Positions 28,701 through 36,323 are shown, counted from the first letter of the stretch. The stretch is DNA of 43,102 bases from Kiritimatiellia bacterium (GCA_016284515.1 JAEEOY010000133.1:1-43102); one strand, 5' to 3'. Made by a program: numbers and translations. Notes: generated by a model from the letters alone, not told the origin.

Positions 28701-28864
28701 AGTTCCGGAACTTTGTCAACGAACGCGTGTTCCGTGCGTGCATCAGGGACATTCAGTCCGCGCTGCCGCCGATGGGAGGGTATGCCGGTTCCGACGAGGA
28801 GGAGACCGACGGTGGATATCTAATGGCGGCGGAGAATGGAGAGGGTGAACACGATGGGGAATGA
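25766..28864 (+). CDS. hsdR: Type I restriction endonuclease subunit R
   Basis: 'ELKNHYTRQTVENAIKQYKTDRDPKE', 'LIQHSAGSGKSNTITWLAYQL', 'FAIVIDEAHSSQ', 'YAFTATPKNKTLEMFGEEY', 'QTLSRLNRAHP'. ATG 25766 preceded by TAGGAGGAG. Confidence 0.96.
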   Translation: MPVDTSEKGLESIIVAYLRDVNGYVEGTSDMYSKDVAVVKPWLEAFLVATQPDKVARSMCFASASEKAKFYARLDDALAKRGVSDVLRKGFAFNGTTFDLYFPIPSEQNPSAKEAYEKNCFGVIRQLHYSKIDANDAIDFAVFINGLPLATFELKNHYTRQTVENAIKQYKTDRDPKEKLLRPKRCAVHFAVDDTDVFMCTELKGADSWFLPFNRGVNGGAGNPVVPGKTMTSYLWEEVFEKRSLSNIIENFAQVIVTEDRKTHKTRERVIWPRYHQLDCVRKLLGATAIAPVGRKFLIQHSAGSGKSNTITWLAYQLVLLQKPDTTAKFDSIIVVTDRINLDKQIRDNINAFAKLRNLVGWADHAETLRELLQGGKKIIVSTIHKFSFILDEIGSSLRDKTFAIVIDEAHSSQNGEMASSMAASVSGNAECGVRNAEGGMRRAECGERNGEDADDVEARVLRIMKGRKLAKNANYYAFTATPKNKTLEMFGEEYTMADGVTYAPFHEYTMKQAIEEGFILDVIRNYTPYRSFYEVVKKVEDDPQFDREKAPKRIRAYVERQPETIEAKSRIIVDHFCTKVFKKIGGRARAMVVTSSIERAIDFYKCISRLLEEQGGRFKAIVAFTDKEIDGHVVTESSLNGFPSAQIEDKIEEEPYRILVVADKFHTGYDQPLLHTMYVDKVLTDLKAVQTLSRLNRAHPKKFDTFVLDFANDPEDIRAAFQRYYKTTVLEGESDVNKLNDLIETIERAPFYTDGDKRQVVELRLSGNDEDRPKIDAMLDACVVRFKEELNEEEQVRAKSAMKNYCRIYPFFAAIMPYESVDWERQYLFYSLLVKKLPTLKREDFTAGLLETIDFDKYRIQKEEERDITLENVNAAVAPIPVGSGGGIPEVELDSLSHIVEDFNAAYGGIEWRNEDEVRRQIQDLPRRMEQDDNFVNAIRNGDSQVAQIQFNDIIQTVVASMGEEKVEFMQQYFANAEFRNFVNERVFRACIRDIQSALPPMGGYAGSDEEETDGGYLMAAENGEGEHDGE
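27050..27119 (+). repeat. Degenerate heptanucleotide tandem repeat (about 10 units of AATGCGG/AGTGCGG class) inside hsdR
   Basis: aatgcgg aatgcgg agtgcgg aatgcgg aaggggg aatgcgg agggcgg agtgcgg agagcgg aatgggg. Confidence 0.9.
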
Positions 28865-29618
28865 CTTCAAGAACCGTGCCCTCGAATCGAAGCCGCGCGA
28901 ACGGATCGAGCGCGCGGGGAGCGCCTCTGTCGCGAGCGCGGCGGAGCTCCTTGCCATAATAATCAAGACCGGCACGGCGGGTTGCGACGTCATGGAGCTT
29001 TCCCGCAGGCTCATAGACGCCTTCGGGAGCGCGGAGGCGCTCGTCAAGACCGACCTCAACACGCTCCGCGGCGGAATCGCCGCCTACAATGCCGAGAACC
29101 CGAATCGCAGGATAACGGGCCTCGGCCGGGTCAAGACGCTTCAGCTCGCGGCCGCGTTTGAGCTTGCGCGGCGAGGATATGCCGGACGCTCCGCGCCGGC
29201 AAAGGCCGTCATGTCCTCCGCTGACGCCGCAGTCGTCTTTCGGGCCGCACTCGGCGAAAACGCGGAGAAGGAGAGGTTCTGGGCGCTGCCCCTCGACACG
29301 AAGCGGCGTCCGCTTTCCGAACCGCAGGTCATCGCCGTCGGCACGCTCAACGGAGTAAACGTCCATCCTCGCGACGTGTTTTCCCTCGCCGTACGGTGGA
29401 ATGCGCACTCCATCGTCGTGGCGCACAACCATCCGTCCGGCAGCCCGCAGCCCTCGAAGCGCGACATCGAGCTCACCTGGGGGCTCTACGGTGCCGGGAA
29501 GATGATGGGCATACCGCTCCTCGACCATGTCATCGTAACCGAGAAATCGCACTACAGTTTCGCGGACAGCGGGAGACTGGGCGAGAAAAACTGTAACCTT
29601 TTGTCGCGCGGCGTGTAG
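28836..29618 (+). CDS. radC: RadC-family JAB-domain protein
   Basis: 'RERIERAGSASVASAAELLAIIIKTG', 'VVAHNHPSGSPQPSKRDIELTWGLYGAGKMMGIPLLDHVIVTEKSHYSFADSG'. Start may be ATG 28836 or 28854; overlaps the hsdR 3' end. Confidence 0.9.
   Translation: MERVNTMGNDFKNRALESKPRERIERAGSASVASAAELLAIIIKTGTAGCDVMELSRRLIDAFGSAEALVKTDLNTLRGGIAAYNAENPNRRITGLGRVKTLQLAAAFELARRGYAGRSAPAKAVMSSADAAVVFRAALGENAEKERFWALPLDTKRRPLSEPQVIAVGTLNGVNVHPRDVFSLAVRWNAHSIVVAHNHPSGSPQPSKRDIELTWGLYGAGKMMGIPLLDHVIVTEKSHYSFADSGRLGEKNCNLLSRGV
29592..29617 (+). promoter_or_regulatory. TGTAACC-N13-CGTGTA element upstream of the 940-aa kinase-effector gene (ECF-sigma-like promoter candidate)
   Basis: TGTAACC (29592-29598), 13 bp, CGTGTA (29612-29617); the same arrangement occurs at 36211-36236. 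Confidence 0.45.
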
Positions 29619-29642
29619 ACACGGCAGAAAGGAACGAATGTC

Positions 29643-32465
29643 ATGAGCGGCATAAACTCTTTGAGCGGACTCAACAAGGTGAGCGTGGACTTTCAGCCCA
29701 CGATCCCGACAAATGTCCAGAACACTGGCAATGCGAACCAGCCCCAGCCGGGCGCGGATGCCGTTCCCGAGGAGGCTCCGCAGCTCGGAAACGCAAAGAG
29801 CGTGGTCCAGCAGCTGGACGTGCTCTTAGTGAATGCTGCGGGCAAGTCTGTTTCGGCAGACGCCGTCAAGAACGTAAAGAAGGTCGGTGAATCTCTGACC
29901 GACCTCGGCGTGCTGACCCAGGAGGAAAAGGACAAGCTCGAAAGCCTCGCCACGAACGCGACGGCCAAGCTCAAGGCGCTCGACAAGTTCTCCGGCCGCG
30001 AGCTCGCCGAGGCGCTGATGAAGGACGAGAAGACGGGCGATCTCGTGTGGCGGAAGGGCTTCTGGAGCATGAACCCCACGGCCAAGGCGGTGAAGGCGGC
30101 GATCGAGTCGCAGCAGGCGCTCTCGGCGGAGATCGAGAGGCTAGGCCAGCGCCTGGCCCGGAACGACCAGGTGGACGCAGAGCTTCAGAACGCGTTCACC
30201 GAGGTGCAGTTCCAGTGCGACCGGCGCGTCTCCGAAATCGACTCCATCGTGTTCAAGATGTACCAGCTTGTCCATCAGGACGCGGTGGAAAACCCAGCTG
30301 CCGACCCTAAGACCACGGCGCTTTTGAATGCGACGTTCAAGGAGCTGATGCCTCGCGAGGCCATCATGGGCCACGGCACGGCGGAATCGCTCGAGATGGT
30401 CAACAAGACCTTCGGCGAGAGGATGCGTCCGCTCGCCGAGAAGCTGGACGCCTTCGCGGCGGACGGCTCCAAGGTGCTGAGCGGCGAGGATATCCTCGCC
30501 CTGCAGCGCGACATGGCGGACATGAAGAGCGCCCTTGAAAACGTGCGCAAGAACGGCCTCAACGAGACCGTGATGACAAGCCATGAGGGCAAGGAAATCC
30601 TCGGCGACAACGGGGTGGCGATCACAAAGACGACGGAGGTCGACTCGTCGCTCCTCGACGAGATGGAGAAGCTCCTGGCCGACGTCTCGAATCAGATTGC
30701 CGACGCGCGGAACGTCTCCGTCATGCGGTCGCGTCAGGTGTTCCTCGAGGAGGTGAAGGCCATGCTTTCGCCCGAAAGCGTGCCCGGCGGCGACAAGGTA
30801 ATGTCGTCCGGCGCCGCCACGAGCAACAACATCGTGTTCCAGTTCAAGCTCGCTCGAAAGGAGTTTGTCGAGCTGATACGCGACTACTCGCTCGGCAAGC
30901 TGCCGATGGAGGATTTCGACACTAATTTCAACGAATGCATCGTGAAGCTCTGCGGTCTGTACGCCAACCTTGCGTCGGCCCTGGTGTCGGTAGGCGTAGA
31001 CGAGGCAACCGCGCAGGGAGTCGCCAAGGCGGTGAAGGGGATTCGCTTCGTCAAGGCGCAGTTCAGGGCGCTTTTAGAGGCGGGCGAGCGGATCAAGAAC
31101 GGCGGGGAGGATCCCGGGCTCGCGACGATCGACGTGCGCCGGATCATGCTCGGCGAGGTGGGACTTTCCAACGTCGTCGAGGCGAAGATCCTCGGGTTCA
31201 AGCCGGGCGACGTGGATCCCGCGACCGAGGAGTCGAACATCGTAGGCTCCAAGGCGCTCGGCTCCGGTATGGCGGGGACGACCTATCTGCTGACGACGAA
31301 GTCCGGCGGGAAGCTCGTCTTCAAGTCCGAGTTAGACAGCCGCACAGGCATGAGCGGCATGCTGCTCGGCATGAACGGCGCCTACAGGGACGCGCAGAAG
31401 ACGGTGAACCTGAACCTCGCCACGCAGGACACCGCCAAGGCGTTCGGCTGCGAGGACCTGGTGGTCAAGTATTCCGTCGGCAGCCACAAGGGGCAGTTCG
31501 GCTTTTTCATGGAGAAGGCCGAGGGCTACGCGGGAGGCGAATTCTATAGAAAGCGCAAGAGCAAAGGCGGAAACGGCATTGCGCCGTCCAACATGTACAA
31601 GACGGTTCCGCCGGGCCAGGAGCAGGTCAACATCCTGGGTTCGGTTGCACAGAAGCTCAACAGGCTTATGTGGCTTGACCTCATCACCGGACAGGGCGAC
31701 CGCCATTGGGACAACTATTTCGTCAAGGTCGAAAAGGACGGAGAGAAGAAAGACGACCTGGGCAACGCCGAATACAACGTGACGGTCAAGGCGATCGACA
31801 ACGACGCGTCGTTCGCCTCGTGGAAGGTCGGCCTCCAGAAATTCGCAATTGACAAATACACGGCCGCGCGGTTCACCAACAACCTGAAGAGCGTGTGCCA
31901 GGAGGTCCACGGCAAAGGATGGCTGAATGAATACGTCGCCCGCGTGTCGAAGGACGCCGGGATAGAGAAGCTCGGCGCAGACGGCGCACTGACGGTCGAC
32001 TTCGCGAAAGTCAAGTCTCCGGAAGTCAAGATGGCAATCATCAGGACCCTCGGCATGCAGAGCATCGCGCTGCCCGAGGAGATCGACGAGGACTTCTACA
32101 ACAAGCTGATCGACATGGACGAGCATCCCGAGAAGAAGCAGGCGTACCTCGACTCCATCGCGCCCAGAATCTCGAAGAATGCGCTGAGGGCGACGGAAAG
32201 ACGCCTGAACGAGGCCATAGAGTACGCCAAGCAGCTCAAGAAGAACGATATGGTGTACGGCGCGGAACAGTGGAAGAACTACAGGAAACAGAACTGGATG
32301 ACGCCAATCGAGTCCGAGCTCACGATCAAGAAGCACAACAATACGACGGTCACGGTCGATCGCGACTTGAAGTGCGTGAACGACTTCCTCATCCAGAACT
32401 GTCCGTCGTACTTCAAGCGCGACTATGTGCATCTGATGTTCAAAAAGCCAAAACCCGCCGTTTAA
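29643..32465 (+). CDS. Candidate secreted effector with PI3/4-kinase-like atypical kinase motifs
   Basis: 'GTTYLLTTKSGGKLVFKSELDSR', catalytic-loop-like 'LDLITGQGDRHWDNYFVKV', metal-motif-like 'VKAIDNDASF'; helical, Gln/Asn-rich N-terminus without a classical signal peptide. Confidence 0.55.
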   Translation: MSGINSLSGLNKVSVDFQPTIPTNVQNTGNANQPQPGADAVPEEAPQLGNAKSVVQQLDVLLVNAAGKSVSADAVKNVKKVGESLTDLGVLTQEEKDKLESLATNATAKLKALDKFSGRELAEALMKDEKTGDLVWRKGFWSMNPTAKAVKAAIESQQALSAEIERLGQRLARNDQVDAELQNAFTEVQFQCDRRVSEIDSIVFKMYQLVHQDAVENPAADPKTTALLNATFKELMPREAIMGHGTAESLEMVNKTFGERMRPLAEKLDAFAADGSKVLSGEDILALQRDMADMKSALENVRKNGLNETVMTSHEGKEILGDNGVAITKTTEVDSSLLDEMEKLLADVSNQIADARNVSVMRSRQVFLEEVKAMLSPESVPGGDKVMSSGAATSNNIVFQFKLARKEFVELIRDYSLGKLPMEDFDTNFNECIVKLCGLYANLASALVSVGVDEATAQGVAKAVKGIRFVKAQFRALLEAGERIKNGGEDPGLATIDVRRIMLGEVGLSNVVEAKILGFKPGDVDPATEESNIVGSKALGSGMAGTTYLLTTKSGGKLVFKSELDSRTGMSGMLLGMNGAYRDAQKTVNLNLATQDTAKAFGCEDLVVKYSVGSHKGQFGFFMEKAEGYAGGEFYRKRKSKGGNGIAPSNMYKTVPPGQEQVNILGSVAQKLNRLMWLDLITGQGDRHWDNYFVKVEKDGEKKDDLGNAEYNVTVKAIDNDASFASWKVGLQKFAIDKYTAARFTNNLKSVCQEVHGKGWLNEYVARVSKDAGIEKLGADGALTVDFAKVKSPEVKMAIIRTLGMQSIALPEEIDEDFYNKLIDMDEHPEKKQAYLDSIAPRISKNALRATERRLNEAIEYAKQLKKNDMVYGAEQWKNYRKQNWMTPIESELTIKKHNNTTVTVDRDLKCVNDFLIQNCPSYFKRDYVHLMFKKPKPAV

Positions 32466-32488
32466 GGCGTTATTATCAGGAGGAAACA

Positions 32489-32947
32489 ATGGAAAACGAG
32501 CTGGACATAGAGTCAAAGCGCGCCGATGCGGTAGAGGAGCTCAGGGCGGCATTCGCCGAACTCGGGGCCGGCGAGGGGCTGACGCGCCTCGTCGGCGGAC
32601 ACGACGTCCAGAGCCGCGTATTCGAGTTCGAGTGGAGCGAGCCGGCGCTTGAGATAAGTTTCCAAATCCCGTACGCCCGCGTCCTTTCGGACGAGGAGTC
32701 GCAGAAGGATGACGACGCGGAGATCGGCGCGGCGATAAGGATGGCGATACTGCTGATGACCACGGCGGGGCGCATCGGGTCGGCGTCGCGCATAGAGGTC
32801 TCGTGCGACGACCGCGGCACATCGTACGCGGTCTACGCCGAAGACGGCGAGCTTGAGGATTCGGGCACGGACTGGTCGCCGCTCGTCAGGCGCCTCGGCG
32901 CAGAACTCGACAACGCCCCGGAGTCGCTCTCAATCATCTGGCCGTAG
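32489..32947 (+). CDS. Small acidic protein, possible effector-specific chaperone
   Basis: ATG 32489 with SD CAGGAGG; 152 aa, acidic, immediately downstream of the kinase-effector candidate. Chaperone role inferred from position and size only. Confidence 0.4.
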   Translation: MENELDIESKRADAVEELRAAFAELGAGEGLTRLVGGHDVQSRVFEFEWSEPALEISFQIPYARVLSDEESQKDDDAEIGAAIRMAILLMTTAGRIGSASRIEVSCDDRGTSYAVYAEDGELEDSGTDWSPLVRRLGAELDNAPESLSIIWP

Positions 32948-33025
32948 GCGCCGTGTCGCTAAGTTTCCGATATAGACAAATAATTCCTGCAGTTTTTGCG
33001 TCTTGTTATGTAAGGAGATGCAATA

Positions 33026-35071
33026 ATGAAGAAACTGTTGATGTCAGCTGTTGGCGTTGCCGCATGTGCGGCTGCTTTCGCCGCAGTGGAAACTTGCAAG
33101 GACGGAATATGCCCGCTTCCCGCCTCGCCCGCGGAGGCCGAGTTTGCCGTGCTTTCGCCGGTTCCGGAGACTGCCGTGGAGACGGTGAAGCAGGGGCCGC
33201 GCCTCAAGTCGCTTGAGGGGAAGACGATAGCTCTTGTCGGCGGGAGCTTCATGGCTTCCGTCACGCACAGCGAACTCAAGAACCTCATTCTGAAGGAATT
33301 CCCGACGGCGAAGGTCTACCTGCTGAACGAAATCGGCTCGGCGGGGGCGTATCCGCGTCCAGGCGTCGTTCGCCGCGAGAAGGACGAGTTCCAGCGGAAG
33401 CTGAAGGAGCTCAAGGTGGACGCGGTGATCTCCGGAAACGGAGGGTGCGGACTTTGCACGCCGAAGGAGACGGGCTCCTGCATCGCGGCGGAAGTCCTCG
33501 GGATTCCGTCCGTAATGGTCGCGGGACCTGGCTTCGTCAAGCAGGCGAAGTCGACTGCACGCGCGTGCGGCGTTCGCGCGCTTCGCGTCGCCGAGTACCC
33601 CGGCTCGTTCGCGTCCCATACGCGCGAGGAGCTCGTCGCGAATACGCGCAAGGTCCTCTGGACAGCAGTCAAGAAGGCGCTCACCGATCCGATAACCGAT
33701 GCTGAGCTTGCCGCCGAAGAAACGGCCGCGGCACCGAACGGCGTCGTGCTGACGGGAACATACGCCGAGATCCAGCGCGCGTTCCTTGACTCGGGCTGGA
33801 CGGACGGACTTCCCGTTGCGCCTCCGACCAAGGACGCGGTAGCGGAGTTCCTTCGCTTCACAGACCTTGCGCCTGACCGCGAGATCGGCGTCATTCCACC
33901 GGCGCAGCGCGCGGTTACGGTGCGGCATGTCGCGGTCAGCGGAGTGATGGCGGGATGTCCGCCGGAGTTCATGCCGGTCCTACTTGCGTTCGCGGAGGCG
34001 ATGAAGGCGGGCGATTTCCGCAGGACGCTCGTCTCGACGCACGCGTGGACGCCGTACTGTTGGCTCAACGGACCCGTCGCGCGCCAGCTCGGGTTCGACT
34101 CGGCGCAGGGCGAGATATCAGAGCCGAAGAACGCGGTGCTCGGACGCTTCATAAACCTTGCGATGGTCAACCTCGGCGGATACCGCGTGAAGGAAAACCG
34201 CATGGGAACGTTCGGATACCTGATGCCGTTCACGCTCGTGGAGAACGACGCGGCGGCGATAGAGGTCGGATGGAAGCCGTACCACATGCAGCAGGGATAC
34301 GGACTCAACGACTCGACGCTTTCGTGCGCGTCGGCGATAAACTGGGGCAACAACCTCGTGCCGGCGTCGTCCGATCCCGAGGTGATAAAGAACATGATTG
34401 CGTGGGACGCGGTGGAGAAGCAGCAGATGGCCGTCGGTAGCGGCATGCCGCGCGTCTACCGCACGTTCCTCCTCACGCCCGACGTCGCGCGCGATCTCGC
34501 GAAGGCGTACAAGTCCAAGGACGAGCTCGAGGCGGCGCTCGTTGAGACGGCGCGCAATCCACTCGGCTCGCGCGCCTACGCGAACTACTACGGCAATCCA
34601 GGGAGCGCGTTCGACCCCGCAACGTGTCCGCTCGCCCGCCAGGAGGCGGCGATTGCGGAGGCGGAGGGCGCAAGGGAGACGGCGACTCCTCCGTGGCTCG
34701 AATGGACTGGGCTCAAGTCGATGAAGACCGTCCCCGCGATGCAGGACGGGAAGAACATCTTCCTCGTGACGGGCGATCCCGCGCGAAACAAGGAGCAGTG
34801 CGTCCCCGGCGGAGGCTCGGCGACGGTGAAGATCGTCCTTCCCGCGAAGTGGGACGCGCTCATGGCGGAGAAGGGATATGAGCCGCTCGAAAAGTTCACG
34901 CTCAAGAGCGACATGAGGCCAGACGTCCCGAAGCCGAAGGTGCGCGGCTACGAACGCCCTGGAGTGCGCGCCGACGTGGGCCCCGGCATGAGGCGTCCGC
35001 AGGGTCAGGAGAACGGTTCCGGCATGAGGCGCCCCGGCATGCGCCGCCGCCGCCCGTCTTCGGATTGGTGA
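33026..35071 (+). CDS. Secreted UGSC-family-like protein fused to a second conserved domain
   Basis: Signal peptide 'MKKLLMSAVGVAACAAAFA'; 'DAVISGNGGCGLCTPKETGSCIAAEVLGIPSVMV' resembles the (U/C)GSC-motif family; second region 'SGWTDGLPVAPPTKDAVAEFLRF...VAVSGVMAGCPPEFMPVLLAFAEAM'. Confidence 0.55.
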   Translation: MKKLLMSAVGVAACAAAFAAVETCKDGICPLPASPAEAEFAVLSPVPETAVETVKQGPRLKSLEGKTIALVGGSFMASVTHSELKNLILKEFPTAKVYLLNEIGSAGAYPRPGVVRREKDEFQRKLKELKVDAVISGNGGCGLCTPKETGSCIAAEVLGIPSVMVAGPGFVKQAKSTARACGVRALRVAEYPGSFASHTREELVANTRKVLWTAVKKALTDPITDAELAAEETAAAPNGVVLTGTYAEIQRAFLDSGWTDGLPVAPPTKDAVAEFLRFTDLAPDREIGVIPPAQRAVTVRHVAVSGVMAGCPPEFMPVLLAFAEAMKAGDFRRTLVSTHAWTPYCWLNGPVARQLGFDSAQGEISEPKNAVLGRFINLAMVNLGGYRVKENRMGTFGYLMPFTLVENDAAAIEVGWKPYHMQQGYGLNDSTLSCASAINWGNNLVPASSDPEVIKNMIAWDAVEKQQMAVGSGMPRVYRTFLLTPDVARDLAKAYKSKDELEAALVETARNPLGSRAYANYYGNPGSAFDPATCPLARQEAAIAEAEGARETATPPWLEWTGLKSMKTVPAMQDGKNIFLVTGDPARNKEQCVPGGGSATVKIVLPAKWDALMAEKGYEPLEKFTLKSDMRPDVPKPKVRGYERPGVRADVGPGMRRPQGQENGSGMRRPGMRRRRPSSDW

Positions 35072-35185
35072 TCTTCCGATTGATTTGAGCGAGTGTTGTG
35101 AATGTCCATCGCCGCCTCTTGTGCAACTTTCGCTAGCGGCGCGAGAGTCAATAGGTCGAAACGACAACGAAAAGGAGCAAAGGCC

Positions 35186-35254
35186 ATGGCGCTGGAAATA
35201 AATGCGCAGTTCAACAAGTTCTTTGAATTCGCCCTGCGCGTGAGGGTGAAGTAG
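35186..35254 (+). other. 22-codon mini-ORF MALEINAQFNKFFEFALRVRVK with good SD; possible gene remnant
   Basis: AAAGGAGCAAAGGCC-ATG; C-terminus resembles the ends of the secreted proteins at 2666 and 6031. Confidence 0.4.
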
Positions 35255-35266
35255 CGCAACTGGGCT

Positions 35267-35292
35267 GACCCACAATTTGCAAATTGTGGGTC
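35267..35292. repeat. Perfect 26-bp palindrome
   Basis: GACCCACAATTTG|CAAATTGTGGGTC read directly; no T-run follows. Confidence 0.95.
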
Positions 35293-35388
35293 GACTTTGT
35301 CATTCCGAGACAAGTTCATGTCAAATGGCGCAAAAGGCCGGTGAGGCGGCCGAGGACAATGCGGCAACACAAGACGCGGCGATTATGG

Positions 35389-35394
35389 TATAAT
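35389..35394 (+). promoter_or_regulatory. Extended -10 for the toxin-antitoxin operon
   Basis: ATGGTATAATtgtgtg, 35 nt before ATG 35430. Confidence 0.6.
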
Positions 35395-35429
35395 TGTGTG
35401 CGTTCCGAACACAAAGAAGGTTGTAAAGT

Positions 35430-35726
35430 ATGACGGCAACGATAACAGCACGTGTAGATTCCGAGAAAAAGCGGCAGGCCGAGGAAATCTTCAATGACAT
35501 CGGCATGACGCTTTCGGGGGCGATAAATGTATTCATAAACGAAGTTGTGATGTATCAAGGCATACCGTTCAGTCTGCGCCGTCGTCCTGTTGTGAACCAT
35601 GGTTTAGAGGCGATAATGGACGAGACAGACGAATACTGCCGTTCGCACTCGGAGCGGCTGTCGCATGCGCAAGTGTTTGAACATGCACGGGAGGTTGCAA
35701 ATGCTGGGCGAAGATTACACTCTTGA
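35430..35726 (+). CDS. RelB/DinJ-family antitoxin
   Basis: 'MTATITARVDSEKKRQAEEIFNDIGMTLSGAINVFINEVVMYQGIPFSL' is a typical RelB/DinJ N-terminus. Confidence 0.9.
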   Translation: MTATITARVDSEKKRQAEEIFNDIGMTLSGAINVFINEVVMYQGIPFSLRRRPVVNHGLEAIMDETDEYCRSHSERLSHAQVFEHAREVANAGRRLHS

Positions 35727-36015
35727 ATATCTTCCGCTCTTCGACAAAGAACTATCAGAGGCCGTTCGATACATTTCTTTTGAACTGAGGAATCCTGATG
35801 CGGCTGCGAGACTTGTTGATGATGTAGAGCGGGCGATAACAGATCGGTTGTTCGCACCAGAATCATTTGAGCCTGTGCAAACTGAAAAAGATCGCGAACA
35901 TCCATACTATCGCATAGCAGTCGGGAACTATCTTGTCCTCTACTGCGTAATCGGGAAAGTCATGGAGGTGCGACGCTTTGTCTATGCACCAAGTGATTGG
36001 CGGTCGATGATATAA
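35701..36015 (+). CDS. RelE/ParE-family toxin
   Basis: ATG 35701 overlaps the antitoxin end; 'YTLEYLPLFDKELSEAVRYISFELRNPDAAARLVDDVERAI...EKDREHPYYRIAVGNYLVLYCVIGKVMEVRRFVYAPSDW'. Confidence 0.9.
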   Translation: MLGEDYTLEYLPLFDKELSEAVRYISFELRNPDAAARLVDDVERAITDRLFAPESFEPVQTEKDREHPYYRIAVGNYLVLYCVIGKVMEVRRFVYAPSDWRSMI

Positions 36016-36210
36016 TGCCCGACGGCGCGCCACCCGCGTTCTTCATGCGCGTGAAGGTGAAGTAACCCAGTTGTAATAAACATTACACATCGCCAACACT
36101 GTTCTACGATCGACAAACTATAGTCTGAATTTGCCATTCTGCATAAGCCATTTTGCGTATTTTGCGGAAATCTACCACTCCCCAAGTCGGGGGAATGGTG
36201 GTATAATTTA

Positions 36211-36236
36211 TGTAACCTTTTGCAATGTGGCGTGTA
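36211..36236 (+). promoter_or_regulatory. TGTAACC-N13-CGTGTA element upstream of the giant ORF
   Basis: TGTAACC (36211-36217), 13 bp, CGTGTA (36231-36236), matching 29592-29617 in sequence and spacing. Confidence 0.45.
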
Positions 36237-36284
36237 AACAAAGCAGAACCTTTTCAAACCATACAAACAAAGTGTAAAAAATGG

Positions 36285-36290
36285 TATAAT
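36285..36290 (+). promoter_or_regulatory. Extended -10 upstream of the giant ORF
   Basis: aaaATGGTATAATgtcatc, 33 nt before ATG 36324, with AAGGAAGGAGAG SD. Confidence 0.6.
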
Positions 36291-36323
36291 GTCATCTGCA
36301 ATCCTAAGGAAGGAGAGTTGAAC

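Noticed and set aside
31689-31722. HipA-like toxin kinase for the GDRHWDNY motif
   Set aside because: HipA motifs (e.g. hRNxDDHxKN) do not match; the DRHxxN...IDND pattern fits PI3/4K-like proteins better.
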